64,000 nucleotides of DNA from Batkoa obscura (GCA_030770535.1 JASVEC010000001.1:868001-932000); one strand, 5' to 3'; counted from the stretch's first letter, positions 24,339-36,089 are shown. Numbers and translations are program-made. The notes: generated by a model not told the origin, from the sequence alone.

Positions 24339-25368
24339 CTAAATACGTATTTGATTAGGATTCAATTGCTGAATAAAATGAATAAAATTAAAATTGATAG
24401 CACAAGTTTGACTACAAAATTTTAAAGAAAAAGGATACGATAAACCTGGTTTACAAAAAGATAAAAATAAAATAGCTTCATAGTTACAAAAATAAATGGA
24501 ATTTAAACAAAAGGAACAAGTGTATACAATTAAATTATCGAACCAAGATTGTAATTTTTTGGGTATTTTCTTGTTCATTGTTTTGAACTTACTGTTTTGT
24601 AATATATTTGATTGTCTTAATATAATTTCTTGAAATTTTAGCCCATTCTCTCCATATCTTTTCCAATACCATTTTTTATCTTTAGTTTTCTTAGTCTCAA
24701 ATAACGGATTTGGTACTCCAATAAAGATCTCTAATTTCTTTAATTCTAATAATGAGATTGGGAAGGATTGCTAAAATAAGTATATTAATAGAAGAAATGA
24801 ATAGAAGAAATGAATATTCAATAAAATAAATTTACTTACAATCATATTCGAACTCAAAGATAATTCTACTAAATTAGTTAACTGACTTAATTGTGGTGGA
24901 ACAAAGCGAATGAAATTGCCTTCTAAAATAAAGTCAACAACCATTTTCAATAAAAATTAATTTCATCCTTACTCAATATTAAAACCGTTAAATTATCTAA
25001 ATTTAATACACATTTTGGAAATTGTAATAATTGATTATTAATTAAAAATAGTTTAATCTCTCTTATTATACCACAAGTGGGACTATACCAAACAATATGT
25101 TTTAAATCACTCATTTCTTTAGGTAAATGAAAGAGGAAGAGATTGCTAAAAAGAATCATAGTTATTTTTTATAATATTATGAATTTTAAATAGAAATTAC
25201 CTCAATTCAATTATTCCATCAGTCGTATTAATTGCTTCTGCTATTATATCTCGTGCAGTTTGTTGATCTTGTGCTTTTTTGACTCTATTTTTTTGAAATT
25301 TTAATTTAATTTAATTTAATAAAATTAAATTATAAAACTTACCTGGTTCGACTTAAAAATAAACTCAT
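24339..25368 (-). CDS. Leucine-rich repeat protein with C-terminal cysteine motif (LRRC58-like)
   Basis: Five exons keep frame: 25343-25368, 25201-25284, 24973-25145, 24840-24922 and 24339-24770, giving 265 residues. The middle contains leucine-rich repeats (LKHIVWYSP, IKLFLINNQLLQFP, LTVLIL, LVELSLSSNMI, LKKLEIFIG). The C-terminal third has paired cysteines (YTCSFCLNSI, LKFCSQTC) resembling the tail of LRRC58-type proteins, possibly metal-binding. No signal peptide or membrane segment. The gene starts back to back with MRF1 (239 bases between ATGs) and may share its promoter. The function is unknown; the LRR assignment is solid, the LRRC58 link is tentative. Confidence 0.75.
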
Positions 25369-25607
25369 TTTCTCTCTTTCTTGGTTAATAAATAATGATA
25401 ATAAATAACAGATAATAAATAAATAAAAACAATCAAACTCAAATTAAAAAAATTAAAAATTGTCTTCTCATGTTTATTTTTTTTTATATGATTCAAATCT
25501 TATATTTAATTTGTTTAAAATGTTAAATATCCTAAATTTCCTTTTTTGAATTCTAAAATCTTTTAAATCAATTTGAAGTTCAAAGATTTCTTCTTTTTTA
25601 ATTGAAA
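25369..25607. promoter_or_regulatory. Shared divergent upstream region, LRR gene / MRF1
   Basis: The two start codons point away from each other across 239 bases, so both promoters must lie here or overlap neighbouring genes. The stretch is very AT-rich with poly(dA:dT) tracts, a usual nucleosome-free signal in fungi. No specific factor site was recognised. Confidence 0.5.
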
Positions 25608-26545
25608 ATGTTACGAAATTTACTATCCAAAAATAAAACAACAATATTTCATTTTATAAATAAAAGATACTTATCCACAAATGAAGGTAGGATTAAAATA
25701 ATAGTAATTATAGAATGTTAATATATTTTATTTTTAGCTAATACGAGCTTAAAACAAATCTTTTATTCCAATAAAGTACAAACTCATTTAAAAAAAATGG
25801 AAACAAAATATGTTCATTTAGTTGATTTATTTAATAATAAGGTAAATTCGTTTTTTAAATTCGTTTAATGTTTGTAGAATCTATTTTAATAAAATAAAAA
25901 TATTAATAATTTAGGTCCAAGAATTAGATTCGACTTCTCTAGCCAAGTTATCAAGTGATATATCACATTTAGAAACAATAGTAGAAAGTTATCAAACTTT
26001 GAAAGAACAACAAAAGGTAAATTTATATTCAATCAATAATAATTAATAAACAATCATTTAAGGAATATGAAGCATTGGAAGAAATGAATTTAAATGAAAT
26101 GAAAGAAGAAGAAAAAGAAATGAAATTATTAATTTTAGAAGAAAAGAAAACGATATTAGAAAATATTCAACAAAATGAAAATTTATTATTAAATTTATTA
26201 ATACCAAAAGATAATAGTGATGCTTGTTCAGCTATCTTGGAAATTCGTGCTGGTGAGTTGGAGTTTATTTTTTAATATATTGAATTTGTATATTGAATTT
26301 ATTTATTAAATTTATTTATAGGCACTGGTGGTGATGAAGCTGCCTTATTTTCAGAAAATTTATTAACTATGTATCAAAAATATTGTCAATTGAAACGTTG
26401 GAAATTTGAAATATTAAATTGTACTAAATTAGAAAATAAATCTGGCTATAAAGTAATTAATTAACAATTAATTATTTAAATAACATATTAATAATACAAA
26501 TTATTTTTTAGGAAGTTTTAGCTGAAATAAAAGGTAAATTTTTTA

Positions 26546-26578
<33 letters not shown>

Positions 26579-27489
26579 CATATAATTATGATTTATAATT
26601 TATAATTTATAATTTATAATCATATAAAATAGGTTTAGATGTATTTGGTCAATTAAAATATGAATCTGGAGTCCATAGGTACTTATAATAATATAAATGA
26701 TTATCAATAAAAAAACTTAAAGAATAAATAAAAAGAGTACAAAGAATACCAGCTACTGAAAGCCAAGGAAGAGTACATACAAGTACAGCAACAGTAGCTA
26801 TTATGCCCCAAGTTACTGAAGTAGAAGTAGATATTAAAGAAAAAGATTTAAAAATCGAATTATATAGAGCCTCAGGAGCAGGTGGACAACACGTTAATAC
26901 AACAGATAGTGCAGTAAGAATGACGCATCTTCCTACTGGTGTTGTGGTTGCTATGCAAGATGAAAGGTCTCAACATAAAGTAAGTTTTTTTAAACTAGAT
27001 TTTTTTAATTAATTCTAATATTTTTATTAAATTTAAATTAGAATAAAGCTAAAGCATTAAAAGTACTAAGAGCAAGAATCTTTGAAATTGAAAGAGAAAA
27101 AAAAGAACAAGATAGAAGAAAACAAAGGAATTTACAAGTAATTTTTTATAGATATTAATATTAGTTAAAAATGTTCAATAGAATTCAATTTATTTATTTA
27201 TTATTATTACTTAGATTGGTTCAGGTACTCGATCTGAAAAAATACGAACTTATAATTTCCCACAAGTAAATTAATTATTAGATTTATAATATTATATATT
27301 GATTAATATATTAATAATTATTTTAAAAAAATATAGAATAGAGTAACAGATCATCGTATTCAATTTACAATTCATGATTTAGAATCTGTATTAAATGATG
27401 CACAAGGTTTAAATTTAATATTAAATCAATTATCATTTTATAATAATTTAAATCAATTATCATTATTAAATGATTTAGATGAAAAATAA
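25608..27489 (+). CDS. MRF1: Mitochondrial peptide chain release factor 1
   Basis: This class I release factor reads UAA/UAG stops on mitochondrial ribosomes and triggers peptidyl-tRNA hydrolysis. Eleven exons keep frame: 25608-25686, 25738-25841, 25915-26016, 26063-26252, 26322-26452, 26512-26533, 26633-26678, 26736-26979, 27042-27137, 27215-27265 and 27337-27489, for 405 residues. It has a basic mitochondrial leader ([20 protein letters not shown]), the RF1 signature [32 protein letters not shown], the catalytic GGQ loop ([15 protein letters not shown]) and [19 protein letters not shown]. Exon 6 is only 22 bases. It is convergent with the metallopeptidase gene (94 bases). Confidence 0.95.
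26546..26578. repeat. Trinucleotide microsatellite in an MRF1 intron
   Basis: An uninterrupted run of (TTA)n units lies in the intron after the 22-base exon, followed by degenerate TATAATT repeats. Probably polymorphic; no function is evident. Confidence 0.8.
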
Positions 27490-27583
27490 AAATAAAACAA
27501 AACAAAATAAGTAATAAAAATAAAATAGAATTAAATAAAAATAAATTATTATATTATATATTATATATTATATATTATATTAT

Positions 27584-29503
27584 TTATTTTTTAGCATAAA
27601 TTAAACCTAAACCATGTAATACATTACTTGAATAACCATAAAAACCACGAATTATACAACCAGGAGGTAAATATAAAGAACTTGATTTACCACCATGACC
27701 ACCAAACCATTGATTTTGATTTTGATTATTAATAATAAATTGAAAACCATCTACAAAATAGCCAGCATTTATTTTCATACTAATAATTTGATTTAGATTT
27801 AAATTATTTAAATTATATCGATTTCCGCCATTACCACCACATTCAAATATTAATTCATTATTATTATTATTATAAAATTTAATACCATCAATATAAATAC
27901 CTGCATGAATTAATAAATTAATAGAATTAATAGAATTATCAAATATAATTTCAAAATATTGAATATTAGAATGGTTATTATTAGTTGTACCAATTACTTC
28001 CCCTTTATAATAACATTGATTATGTTTAATAATCTTTGAATTTAATATAAATGATTTAAAATCATTAATTATTTTTAATTGATATAGTCCATTAATTTCC
28101 ATACGTAAGTTATTATATTTTTCATTTTGAATTAAATTATTTATTTCTTGATTAATTGAAATTTCAATTTTCTTAGGTAATTGATTTAAATGTTGTTTCA
28201 TATAATTTTGAATATATAATATTTCATCTCCATTTAAAATAAGAATTTGACCAATTCCATTATTAAATTCAATATGAATCTTCTCATCTATAAAATATAA
28301 TTTAAACTGTTCTAAATTATTCTTATAAAACATATATTCATTAGGTATTGAACAACATTTATGTAATCTCATTCTATTTAAATTAGTAATATGAAAATGA
28401 GCCATATTATGTTCTAAAATAGGAATAAATCTATTACTCTTTGGACAAACTAATAAAAATGGTTTATAAAATTCTTCATAACCTCGATTCATAATTCCAG
28501 TAGGTGTATGAGGACAACCTAAAGCATGTACAACTTCATGTAAAAACGCACCTATACCAATACAATAAGCATCCATATGAAGACCTGTACCTTTACGTTC
28601 ATCTACTAGATAATTACGATCAACCTTAGTTAAGTCCATAAAACATGGTATTATTTCCGAGATTGTTTCTGGCCATGCAAAAGTGGTATGAGATCCCATT
28701 ATAGACATTAATTCTTTATCATTAATACCTTGAACAGCTGCATGACCTCGAATTAAATCCATTTCTCGATCATATTTTGTATCTAATATTAAACAAGCTA
28801 CTCGAAATTCATTTTTAATTCCATATTTATTTAAGGTTTCTTTTAATATATTTAATAAGCCTGGTTTATTTTTATCTACTGGTAAATCACCCTCTTTAAA
28901 TTTATATTGTTGTGCAATGTCTTTATCTCGTATTTGTTCCATTGTATATTCACTTTTTAATATCATTATATCTGCTGTATTATTAAATATATTTTCATTA
29001 GTATAAATCGTATCTTGTTGATATTTTTCAACAAAATTAATGGTACTATTATTATAACCATTAATAAACATTTGTTCCCTAATATAAGCTTGCCAAATAT
29101 AAGCTGCCATTCTTAATCTTTTAATTGCACTATCAAGATCATTTCTTTTATTAGGTAAATTTTCAAAAGTTAAATCACTATCTTTAGCAACTAAGATAGC
29201 TAATTGATATGCTGGTTTTGTATTATCTCGTTGATAATTTAAATTTAAATGATATTCTATTTGATTAAAATAAAATTGAATTGAATTTTTACCTTCAATT
29301 AATGGTACTAAACATTTAAATATATTATTAACTACCGAATAATGATATATTTGTTTTAAAGTATCTATAACAACTAAAGCGCCTTCTTTATCAGTATTAT
29401 TATTCCTAATTTCTCCAGTTATTAAAATTAACTTTTGATAAACTATTTCTTCATTTTGTACATTTAATAAATTAATAAATCCGCAATTATTAACTTCACT
29501 CAT
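27584..29503 (-). CDS. Zinc metallopeptidase with C-terminal jacalin-like lectin domain (PF12044/YIL108W-like)
   Basis: Intronless, 639 residues. The active-site motif HEVVHALGCPH begins at His322 (HExxHxxGxxH type), followed by GIMNRGYEEF, which fits the Met-turn. N-terminal sequence (residues 1-170) and the zinc region resemble the uncharacterised fungal peptidase family that includes budding-yeast YIL108W. The last ~140 residues contain two glycine-rich beta-prism-like segments (GGNGGNRYNL, GGHGGKSSSLYLPPG...IRGFYGYSS) as in jacalin-type lectins; a metallopeptidase-jacalin arrangement is also found in a fission-yeast relative. No signal peptide, so a cytosolic site is likely. The substrate is unknown. 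Confidence 0.85.
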   Translation of the reverse strand: MSEVNNCGFINLLNVQNEEIVYQKLILITGEIRNNNTDKEGALVVIDTLKQIYHYSVVNNIFKCLVPLIEGKNSIQFYFNQIEYHLNLNYQRDNTKPAYQLAILVAKDSDLTFENLPNKRNDLDSAIKRLRMAAYIWQAYIREQMFINGYNNSTINFVEKYQQDTIYTNENIFNNTADIMILKSEYTMEQIRDKDIAQQYKFKEGDLPVDKNKPGLLNILKETLNKYGIKNEFRVACLILDTKYDREMDLIRGHAAVQGINDKELMSIMGSHTTFAWPETISEIIPCFMDLTKVDRNYLVDERKGTGLHMDAYCIGIGAFLHEVVHALGCPHTPTGIMNRGYEEFYKPFLLVCPKSNRFIPILEHNMAHFHITNLNRMRLHKCCSIPNEYMFYKNNLEQFKLYFIDEKIHIEFNNGIGQILILNGDEILYIQNYMKQHLNQLPKKIEISINQEINNLIQNEKYNNLRMEINGLYQLKIINDFKSFILNSKIIKHNQCYYKGEVIGTTNNNHSNIQYFEIIFDNSINSINLLIHAGIYIDGIKFYNNNNNELIFECGGNGGNRYNLNNLNLNQIISMKINAGYFVDGFQFIINNQNQNQWFGGHGGKSSSLYLPPGCIIRGFYGYSSNVLHGLGLIYAKK

Positions 29504-30117
29504 ATTTACTACAATTGTATATTATTTTATCTTTCTAATTGAAGTTTGATATAATTTTTTTTAAAATGAATAATAAATATTAATATTATTTGTTTACTCA
29601 ATTCAATATGATTGGTGAGAATGAAATGATTTAATAGTTTACTAAATTTAGTAGTTTCCAACTTTTGGAATGGGTTGGTTATTTATTTGTTAGAGAATAA
29701 ATTAATTAAAAGACTCAAGTGGGACAAAATTTTTGGTAAAATAAAAGTTGTTTAAGGGTCAATTGAATTTCAATAGTATTGACATATTCAAATATTCAAA
29801 TATTAATTTTTAATAAAAAAAGAATTATTTTATTTATATTTATTTAAAGAAATTTGAAACTTTATTATTGAATTAATATATTAACATTTCAATGAAGCTT
29901 AGTAAGTTGTAAAATGGTGGTTATTACAATTATTTATTTTTAAAAGTTAAATGATTTTTAGCCACAAGATCTATATTTAAATGTTCTATAAATTTCAAAT
30001 ATGCCCTTAAATAATAAAACATTGAAAAAATCTAAGAATTTTTATAGTCACCGGTGAAAAATGAGGTATAAAAACAATTTAATACTTTGATTTTTTTTTT
30101 TAAACTTTTTATCAATA
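29504..30117. other. Intergenic, 0.6 kb
   Basis: Divergent spacer between the metallopeptidase (-) and a small membrane protein gene (+). AT-rich; no feature recognised. Confidence 0.5.
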
Positions 30118-30332
30118 TGAGTTTATCAATTAACAATTCCAATACTCAAATGAATCATCTTGGAACTTTATTTTTGTTTATATATTCGATAATTGGTACT
30201 TATTTAATAGCAATGATGATATTACAGAATTTATGGTCAAAAGCGGAACCAATCCCATTAAATTCACTTAATTTACCAACTTTTTTATTTTTATTTACAT
30301 TGAAAGTAGTAAGAAAAGAAAGAGTTAATTAA
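30118..30332 (+). CDS. Small membrane protein, unknown
   Basis: A 71-residue frame starts at ATG 30118; an upstream in-frame ATG at 30087 would add MIFFFKLFIN. It has one strongly hydrophobic segment (GTLFLFIYSIIGTYLIAMMIL, residues ~16-36), then NLWSKAEPIPLNSLNLPT and a second, weaker hydrophobic stretch before a basic end (KVVRKERVN). No family was recognised. Its composition (few Asn/Lys runs, coherent hydrophobic segment) is better than chance for this AT-rich DNA, but a spliced extension after the GTAGTAAG at 30305 cannot be excluded. Confidence 0.45.
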
Positions 30333-31074
30333 ATTTTATTATTAGTTTATAACAGATAATATCACTGGTTGAAATTATTGGCTAGTTTAGTTTAATAATA
30401 ATAGCAATATGAAATGAGCTTTATGAATGTTATTATTATTAATTACTTTTTCTATTAAACAAGGAATAGAATTTAGTATTCCTTTGTTAAGCTTATCCCT
30501 ATCTCTACTCTCCTTTTGAACCTTTGTTAACAAAACCAAAATTCATTCTATTCAGTTTTTCTAAATTTTAAAATCGTTTAACCTACACTTCCCTTCATTC
30601 TTTTCTTTAATTCCTTCAGATTATTCTTACTAACTACCTCTTTTGCTTTTACCTTACTATTTTCTATTGCTTTTTCTTATTCATTTAGAACTTACCTTTT
30701 TTAATAATAATAAATTATTAAAAGTTAAATTTTGAAATTTTATATCTTTTATCTTATATTAGAATATTCTGTCTAGTTTATATCTTTTCATTATTTCGTT
30801 TTATTTTAAATTTTATAATATTTTAATCTCTATTTTATCACTACAATACTGCTTTAATCGTTAATTAAGTAAGCAATATATACTAATAGTACTTGCTTTT
30901 TAATTACAATAAAATGTAAACCAATTTGAATATTTTAATCAACATTTAATTACAATCATATTATAAAATCAAATTTACTTCAAAACAATTAACAATTTAA
31001 AACTTTTTACCAAATAATAACACATATTAATCAAAAGCTAATAATCGAATTTATTAAAAAACTAATAATTAACT
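30333..31074. other. Intergenic, 0.7 kb
   Basis: Unusually pyrimidine-rich on the plus strand around 30480-30680 (runs of CTT/TTC), otherwise AT-rich. No gene, MITE or structured repeat seen. Confidence 0.5.
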
Positions 31075-31434
31075 TTAAGGTTTGCTAAGTTGCCAGATGC
31101 AAGCTAAATTAAAAAAAATTGATTAAAATCCATTTCCAATTACAAATCTATAAAAAACTTACATAAGACAGGAAGGGAAGCAGCAAAAGTACAAGCAGCG
31201 GTAAATTTAATAGCGAAAGCGGTTTTATTTTTAACACTGAAAGGAAGATGCTAAAAGAAATGATTATTAATTTTCTTTAATACAATACAAATATTTGGAT
31301 TTTTTTTTTGAATATATTATGATAGAAAACCAAAAACTTACACTTCCATCTTTATTTTCAAAATGATAAAGGTCGCTACGACGTACTTGACGAAGGGCTA
31401 AGGTGGAACGTGATAAGGCTTTACGGGCAATCAT
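31075..31434 (-). CDS. COX8: Cytochrome c oxidase subunit VIIc (yeast Cox8)
   Basis: This is a nuclear-encoded single-span subunit of mitochondrial complex IV. Three exons keep frame: 31342-31434, 31163-31250 and 31075-31103, for about 69 residues. A basic mitochondrial leader (MIARKALSRSTLALRQVRR) is followed by the family core SDLYHFENKDGS-HLPFSVKNKTAFAIKF and a single membrane span (TAACTFAASLPVLSCIWQL) ending SKP. The LPFSVKNK block corresponds to LPFSVENK in animal COX7C and the IPFKVKG block of yeast Cox8. The gene is too short and too spliced to appear as one open frame. Confidence 0.87.
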
Positions 31435-32655
31435 AATTTTGGATTGATTTAAAGAAATTGAAGCAATATTAACTCATCGAATGCTTTTTAGAAATAGACT
31501 ATTAAAGAATTTGATTGGTTCAAAATGGATACCAATTTTTTTGGTGGCTATATTGATTTTTAAAAATTCGGAATTTTCAACAATTTTTGGATCTTTTAGT
31601 CACTTCTTTTTGAAGCGTACCAATCAAATAAGTGTAACCACAGTTTAAACCACTTGATTGGTGTAATTAATATATATAAAAATGAAGTAAATTATTATGG
31701 GAGTAAAAATCCAATTATCAAAATTGACATAAAAATCAATTTCAAATATTATAGTATTATTTAGATTTATTAAACTCATTTAAAATTTAATAGTTAATCG
31801 ATTACTTGTATTCTAATATCTTCTTCTTTATGTATGACTTTATTTCTTATAAGGCTGGAAGCGTTTCAAATTATTCATTTTTTATATATTATGATTGATT
31901 TTAAAAAATTATTAAAAATAACTCATTCGTAAACGACATTACACTCTTGTTAAATAAGCTTTTAATAGTATATATCAGCCATAAAGGTAAATACAACTGT
32001 AATTGATAAAATATAGAACATTTTATAAAAAAATAAAAGTAAATCTTTTTTATTTTTGAATAATTTTGTCCACTTTTTATACAGAATAAAATATCAAGCA
32101 AAAAAAACATTCCTAAAAATACTTTATAAAATAGAAGTAAAATTTGTTGTTTAAGATATTGATTTCATCTCCTGTATTTTAAAAAGGGATACTATTAATT
32201 TTTTTACTTCCTGGCATCATTCTATTTTTATAATATCAAATCGAAAATAAAATAGATTTCCTTAGCAAATAAATTTATTAAATACAGAAATGTCATTTTG
32301 AAAAAAATAGGATCCAAAACTTAACTATAGTTGATGTTGTATGAAAAATGGTCTAATTGTTGGAAGAAAAAAAATCATCCCTGATAATTAATCTTGAAAT
32401 TAATTATTTTCACTAATCGAAGGCGGTTATAGTTTTACCGATAACTTTTTAAATTGTTTTGAGCAATAAATTAATAGAAAGGAGTTTAGATGATATAATA
32501 TAGAGAATTGAAATTCATTATTGTTTGATAGTATATAATTTATAATATAATTTTGATAATTAGGATTGGTAAATAGTTCGTAAAATAAATTTACTATTAT
32601 ATTTTAATAATCAAAAGGAAATAATACAAAGTAATAAATAATTTATTTTTCAAAA
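31435..32655. other. Intergenic, 1.2 kb
   Basis: Holds the COX8 upstream region. A small hairpin at 31619-31664 (accaatcaa...ttgattggt) is the only structure seen. Short frames look random. Confidence 0.5.
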
Positions 32656-34381
32656 TTAACAAAATTGATTAAAGTTAAATTCCGATTTAGCTTCATTTAA
32701 ATCTTCAATAACAGATTTATATTCTTCAAAGGTAGTATTATATCGATTTAATAACTTTTCTAAATAAATTACACGATTTTTGGAGACTATAGCGGTTGTT
32801 GGTGATATAGAATAAGTATGATACATATGATTTAAAAAAGTAATTGCTGTCATTAATACTGTTCTCATTGAAAATGGTAATTCTTTTGGGTTTGGTGTCA
32901 AATTGTATTCAATATGAATTGTATCCCAATTTTGAATTAAATTAAATAACTCCATTGCTGAGCTTAATATAGTACAGAAATGAACATAATCTTTAGGCAA
33001 TGGATATTTGTAACATAATATAGTTGGCCAATATAATAATATAGTAAAGAAATGTAAAAAATAATAATTGAAACAATACGTTTTTTCTTTAATTGTATTA
33101 TTCTCGAATACGATTTTTTTAATCCCGTTGTAAGTGTTGGGTTCATACGTATCCACTGATATTTGTTTATACCAATCATATATCAATCTCTCGATTTCTT
33201 GTGATTCTTTACTAACGTTGTTTTGTATGATTTGAAGGAATTCTTTACTTTTAGGCTTAAAGCGTGAAATATAAATTTGGGAATTAATTGAAAATGTAAA
33301 TTCAATCATTGTTGAAACTAAACCAGAATAGGTAATATTTTTAGGATTGGGTAAGATTTGATTTGAAAAAAAATCAGATTGATCAATAAATTTACTTGTT
33401 AATGTATTAATATCATTAATTACAAATGGTTTTCCAGATAATATTGCTATATATCTTTTAGCTAATAATAATATTGGCCATACCTGACTTAATAAAGGTA
33501 CTATTTCATTATTCTCACTTATACTCATTTTATCTTTAATAAGTTCTGGAAAATCATCATTTATTTTAACTAAACCATTTTCACTTGCGATAGTTTGGAA
33601 CATACTAGACAATAAAATTAGATGAATAAAAATTAAATGAAAATACTTACTTAAAAGATGAATCTAAATTTATAAAGATAAGTATACATTATTTGATGTA
33701 AAATTTGAATATTACCTATATATTTTTCAGCAGAGTAAATCTTTCTTAATTTAAAAAAATAAAATCCATAAAGCATCAAAGCTTTCATATTTGAAAGAGT
33801 TGGTTTAAGATATGCTTTAGGCAATTGGGTAGCTATTAATCCTAAACAATAATTTTCAGTTTGATTTAAATTGTAACCATAATCCTCGGTTAATGTAGTG
33901 CAACTAAGAACAATTAAAACGGACTTTAATAATAAATTTTCCTTCATTTCTAATATCAAATCTTGTTCGCTATTGAATAAAATTGAATGAGCTGATGAAT
34001 TCATAAAGGAATTGGCTACTACTTCTATAAAGACTTCATCTTTTAATGCTTTATCCACTGGTTTAAATCGAGTTTGCATACTGTAAGAAGGGTTTACACC
34101 ATTACTTGAAGGTGGTGATACCATACCCTTTTCATTTAACTTATTTTCAAGAAACTCAACTCGTTTTACAAACTGAGCTATTGGTTTTGTTAATTTCAAC
34201 ATGGATTCTAATTGTCGAGCTCTTTTATCAATAGAGGCCAACACAAATTTACTACCCTTTATGTTATTCAGTTAAATATTTAATTGTTTGCTTTATAGCA
34301 TTAACTTACTTTTCGCTTAGTTCCGTTCTCTTTATCGTTCTTTTCTTTATCGTTCTTTTCTTTATCCGATTTATTCGACAT
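32656..34381 (-). CDS. Fungal transcription-factor-like protein lacking a visible DNA-binding domain
   Basis: Four exons keep frame: 34310-34381, 33716-34256, 33651-33663 (a 13-base micro-exon) and 32656-33604, totalling 524 residues. The body resembles the fungal-specific transcription factor (middle homology) region: a coiled-coil-like start (RARQLESMLKLTKPIAQFVKRVEFLENKLNEKG), then many amphipathic helices, ending in a helix-rich segment (VIYLEKLLNRYNTTFEEYKSVI). Where Zn2Cys6 proteins carry the six-cysteine cluster, this one has only a charged leader with repeated KEKND units (MSNKSDKEKNDKEKND...). So it either acts without DNA binding, as a cofactor or dominant regulator, or has lost its cluster. 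The family match is by overall pattern only. Confidence 0.6.
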
Positions 34382-34996
34382 TTCAATAAACTAAAAACTA
34401 AATTTTAAATTTTTGAAAATTTAAAAGAATGAGTAAAAATTAGTTGCATGATTTAATTAAATTAGCTACGCTAAGAATAAACTACTTAAGCCGATAATTG
34501 TTTCCAGTTATTGCATTTTTTTTTAATCAAAACCATAGAAGTTTCGCAGTATAGGAATATATTTTGTTTTGCAATCTTATACAAATTATTCTAATTTCTA
34601 TGTTGCATGAAAAATGAACATAATGAAAAGACTATTCTTCAAACTAAACTGAATTTTTAATAAATCCTTGATTAAAAATTAAATTAAATTAAATTTCAAA
34701 AAGAATTTATATTAGAAACTTTTTAATAATAATATAAACTGATATTACAAAGATGTTTACAAATTATAAATAATATTACTACTAAAATACATACTGTATG
34801 GATAAAACAAGTTTTGATTTTTTTCTATCATGCGCTTTTTAATTCATCAATATAAACTAACTCAAAATATTGATTAATTTGAAATAATATTAGTATTAAT
34901 ATTAATAAATTTAAATTTAAACTTTATGTGTCAAATATAAAAGATTTTTATAAGCTATAAAATTCTATATATCTAGATTTAAAATTTAAAATAACT

Positions 34997-35104
34997 ATAT
35001 GGGGATGTATTTTTGTGTTTAAGAATTTTACTATCAATTTTTTTATTCAAATAGCGCTTAAAAGATAGAAAAAATAATGAAACAAAAAAATACATCCCCA
35101 TATA
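34997..35104 (+). mobile_element. Short MITE (family M1), copy 6
   Basis: One of the best copies: it starts tatatggggatgtattttt and ends aaaaatacatccccatata. The core is gaattttactatcaattttt / caaatagcgcttaaaag. The TATATGGGGATGT / ACATCCCCATATA termini are perfect inverted repeats. A TA target duplication is consistent but cannot be separated from the TA-rich termini. Confidence 0.88.
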
Positions 35105-35534
35105 GCGTAAAGTATTTGAATCAAATTTCTATTAAATTTCTTTGGATAAGTTTAAACTGATGTTTTTAAGTAGCATCCTGTAGTACTTCCCAAGACATTA
35201 ACCGGTTTTGTTTTAATATTATTATATTAAAGGAAATGATTCCAAAGATAATGACCTGCTTTATTTTACTTCAATCACTATAATTTAATAAATTATACTG
35301 TTCTATTTTCTTATTTTATGTTTATATTTGTTGATAAATAACCATAAAAGAGGTCTATGAACTATTCATAAATTATTTATTACTATTATTATAGCTCAAT
35401 AAACTATACTTTGTTTAGAAAGGTATTTGTAGTAACTAGTCTCGCTGATAATAGAGTTATCAATTTATTAATATGATTATTGTTGCGATTTAATACATAG
35501 ATCAAGCAGCAATACTTTGTTTACCGTATAGGAT

Positions 35535-35642
35535 TATATGGGGGTGTTTTTTTTGGCTTCATCACTTTTTCCATCTTTTAAGCGCTATTTAAGTGGAAAA
35601 ATTGTTAGTAAAATTCTTAAACACAAAAATACATCTCCATAT
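35535..35642 (-). mobile_element. Short MITE (family M1), copy 7
   Basis: It starts tatatgggggtgttttttt and ends aaatacatctccatata; the core is in reverse orientation (ttccatcttttaagcgctat, aaattgttagtaaaattct). Confidence 0.86.
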
Positions 35643-35980
35643 AAAATTGTTTAAAAAAAGTTATATAATTTAAAAGCAGTAATATAATATTATTGTTATA
35701 ATAAATTATTATTAAATAAATTGGCTCATTTATTGATTATACTCTTCATTAAAAGTTTAATATCTAATGTTTAGTTTAAATGAAAAAATACTTTAGATAA
35801 CTAACAATGGAAAGCTATTAAACAAAATTCCAGGCAGGGTGTTTTTCATTCAAAACAGCAGTTTAAATATATTGCATTATATTACAAGGGAATAAAAATA
35901 ACAGATACAAAGATAAGTCAATGATAAAAACAATACCCGCAGTAACAATATTGAAATTCATGTTTTTAATAGTAGAAAAC

Positions 35981-36089
35981 ATATGGGGATGTATTTTTTT
36001 GTTTAAGAACTTTACTAACAACTTTTCCGCTCAAATAATGCTTATAAAATGAAAAAAGTGATGAAACTAAAAAAGACATACTCATATAT
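35981..36089 (+). mobile_element. Short MITE (family M1), copy 8
   Basis: It starts atatggggatgtattttttt and ends gacatactcatatat. Plus orientation; it lies about 50 bases before a solo LTR. Confidence 0.85.

Noticed and set aside
31619-31664. Short hairpin accaatcaa...ttgattggt
   Set aside because: Arms of ~12 bases are expected by chance in AT-rich DNA of this length; no repeat elsewhere.
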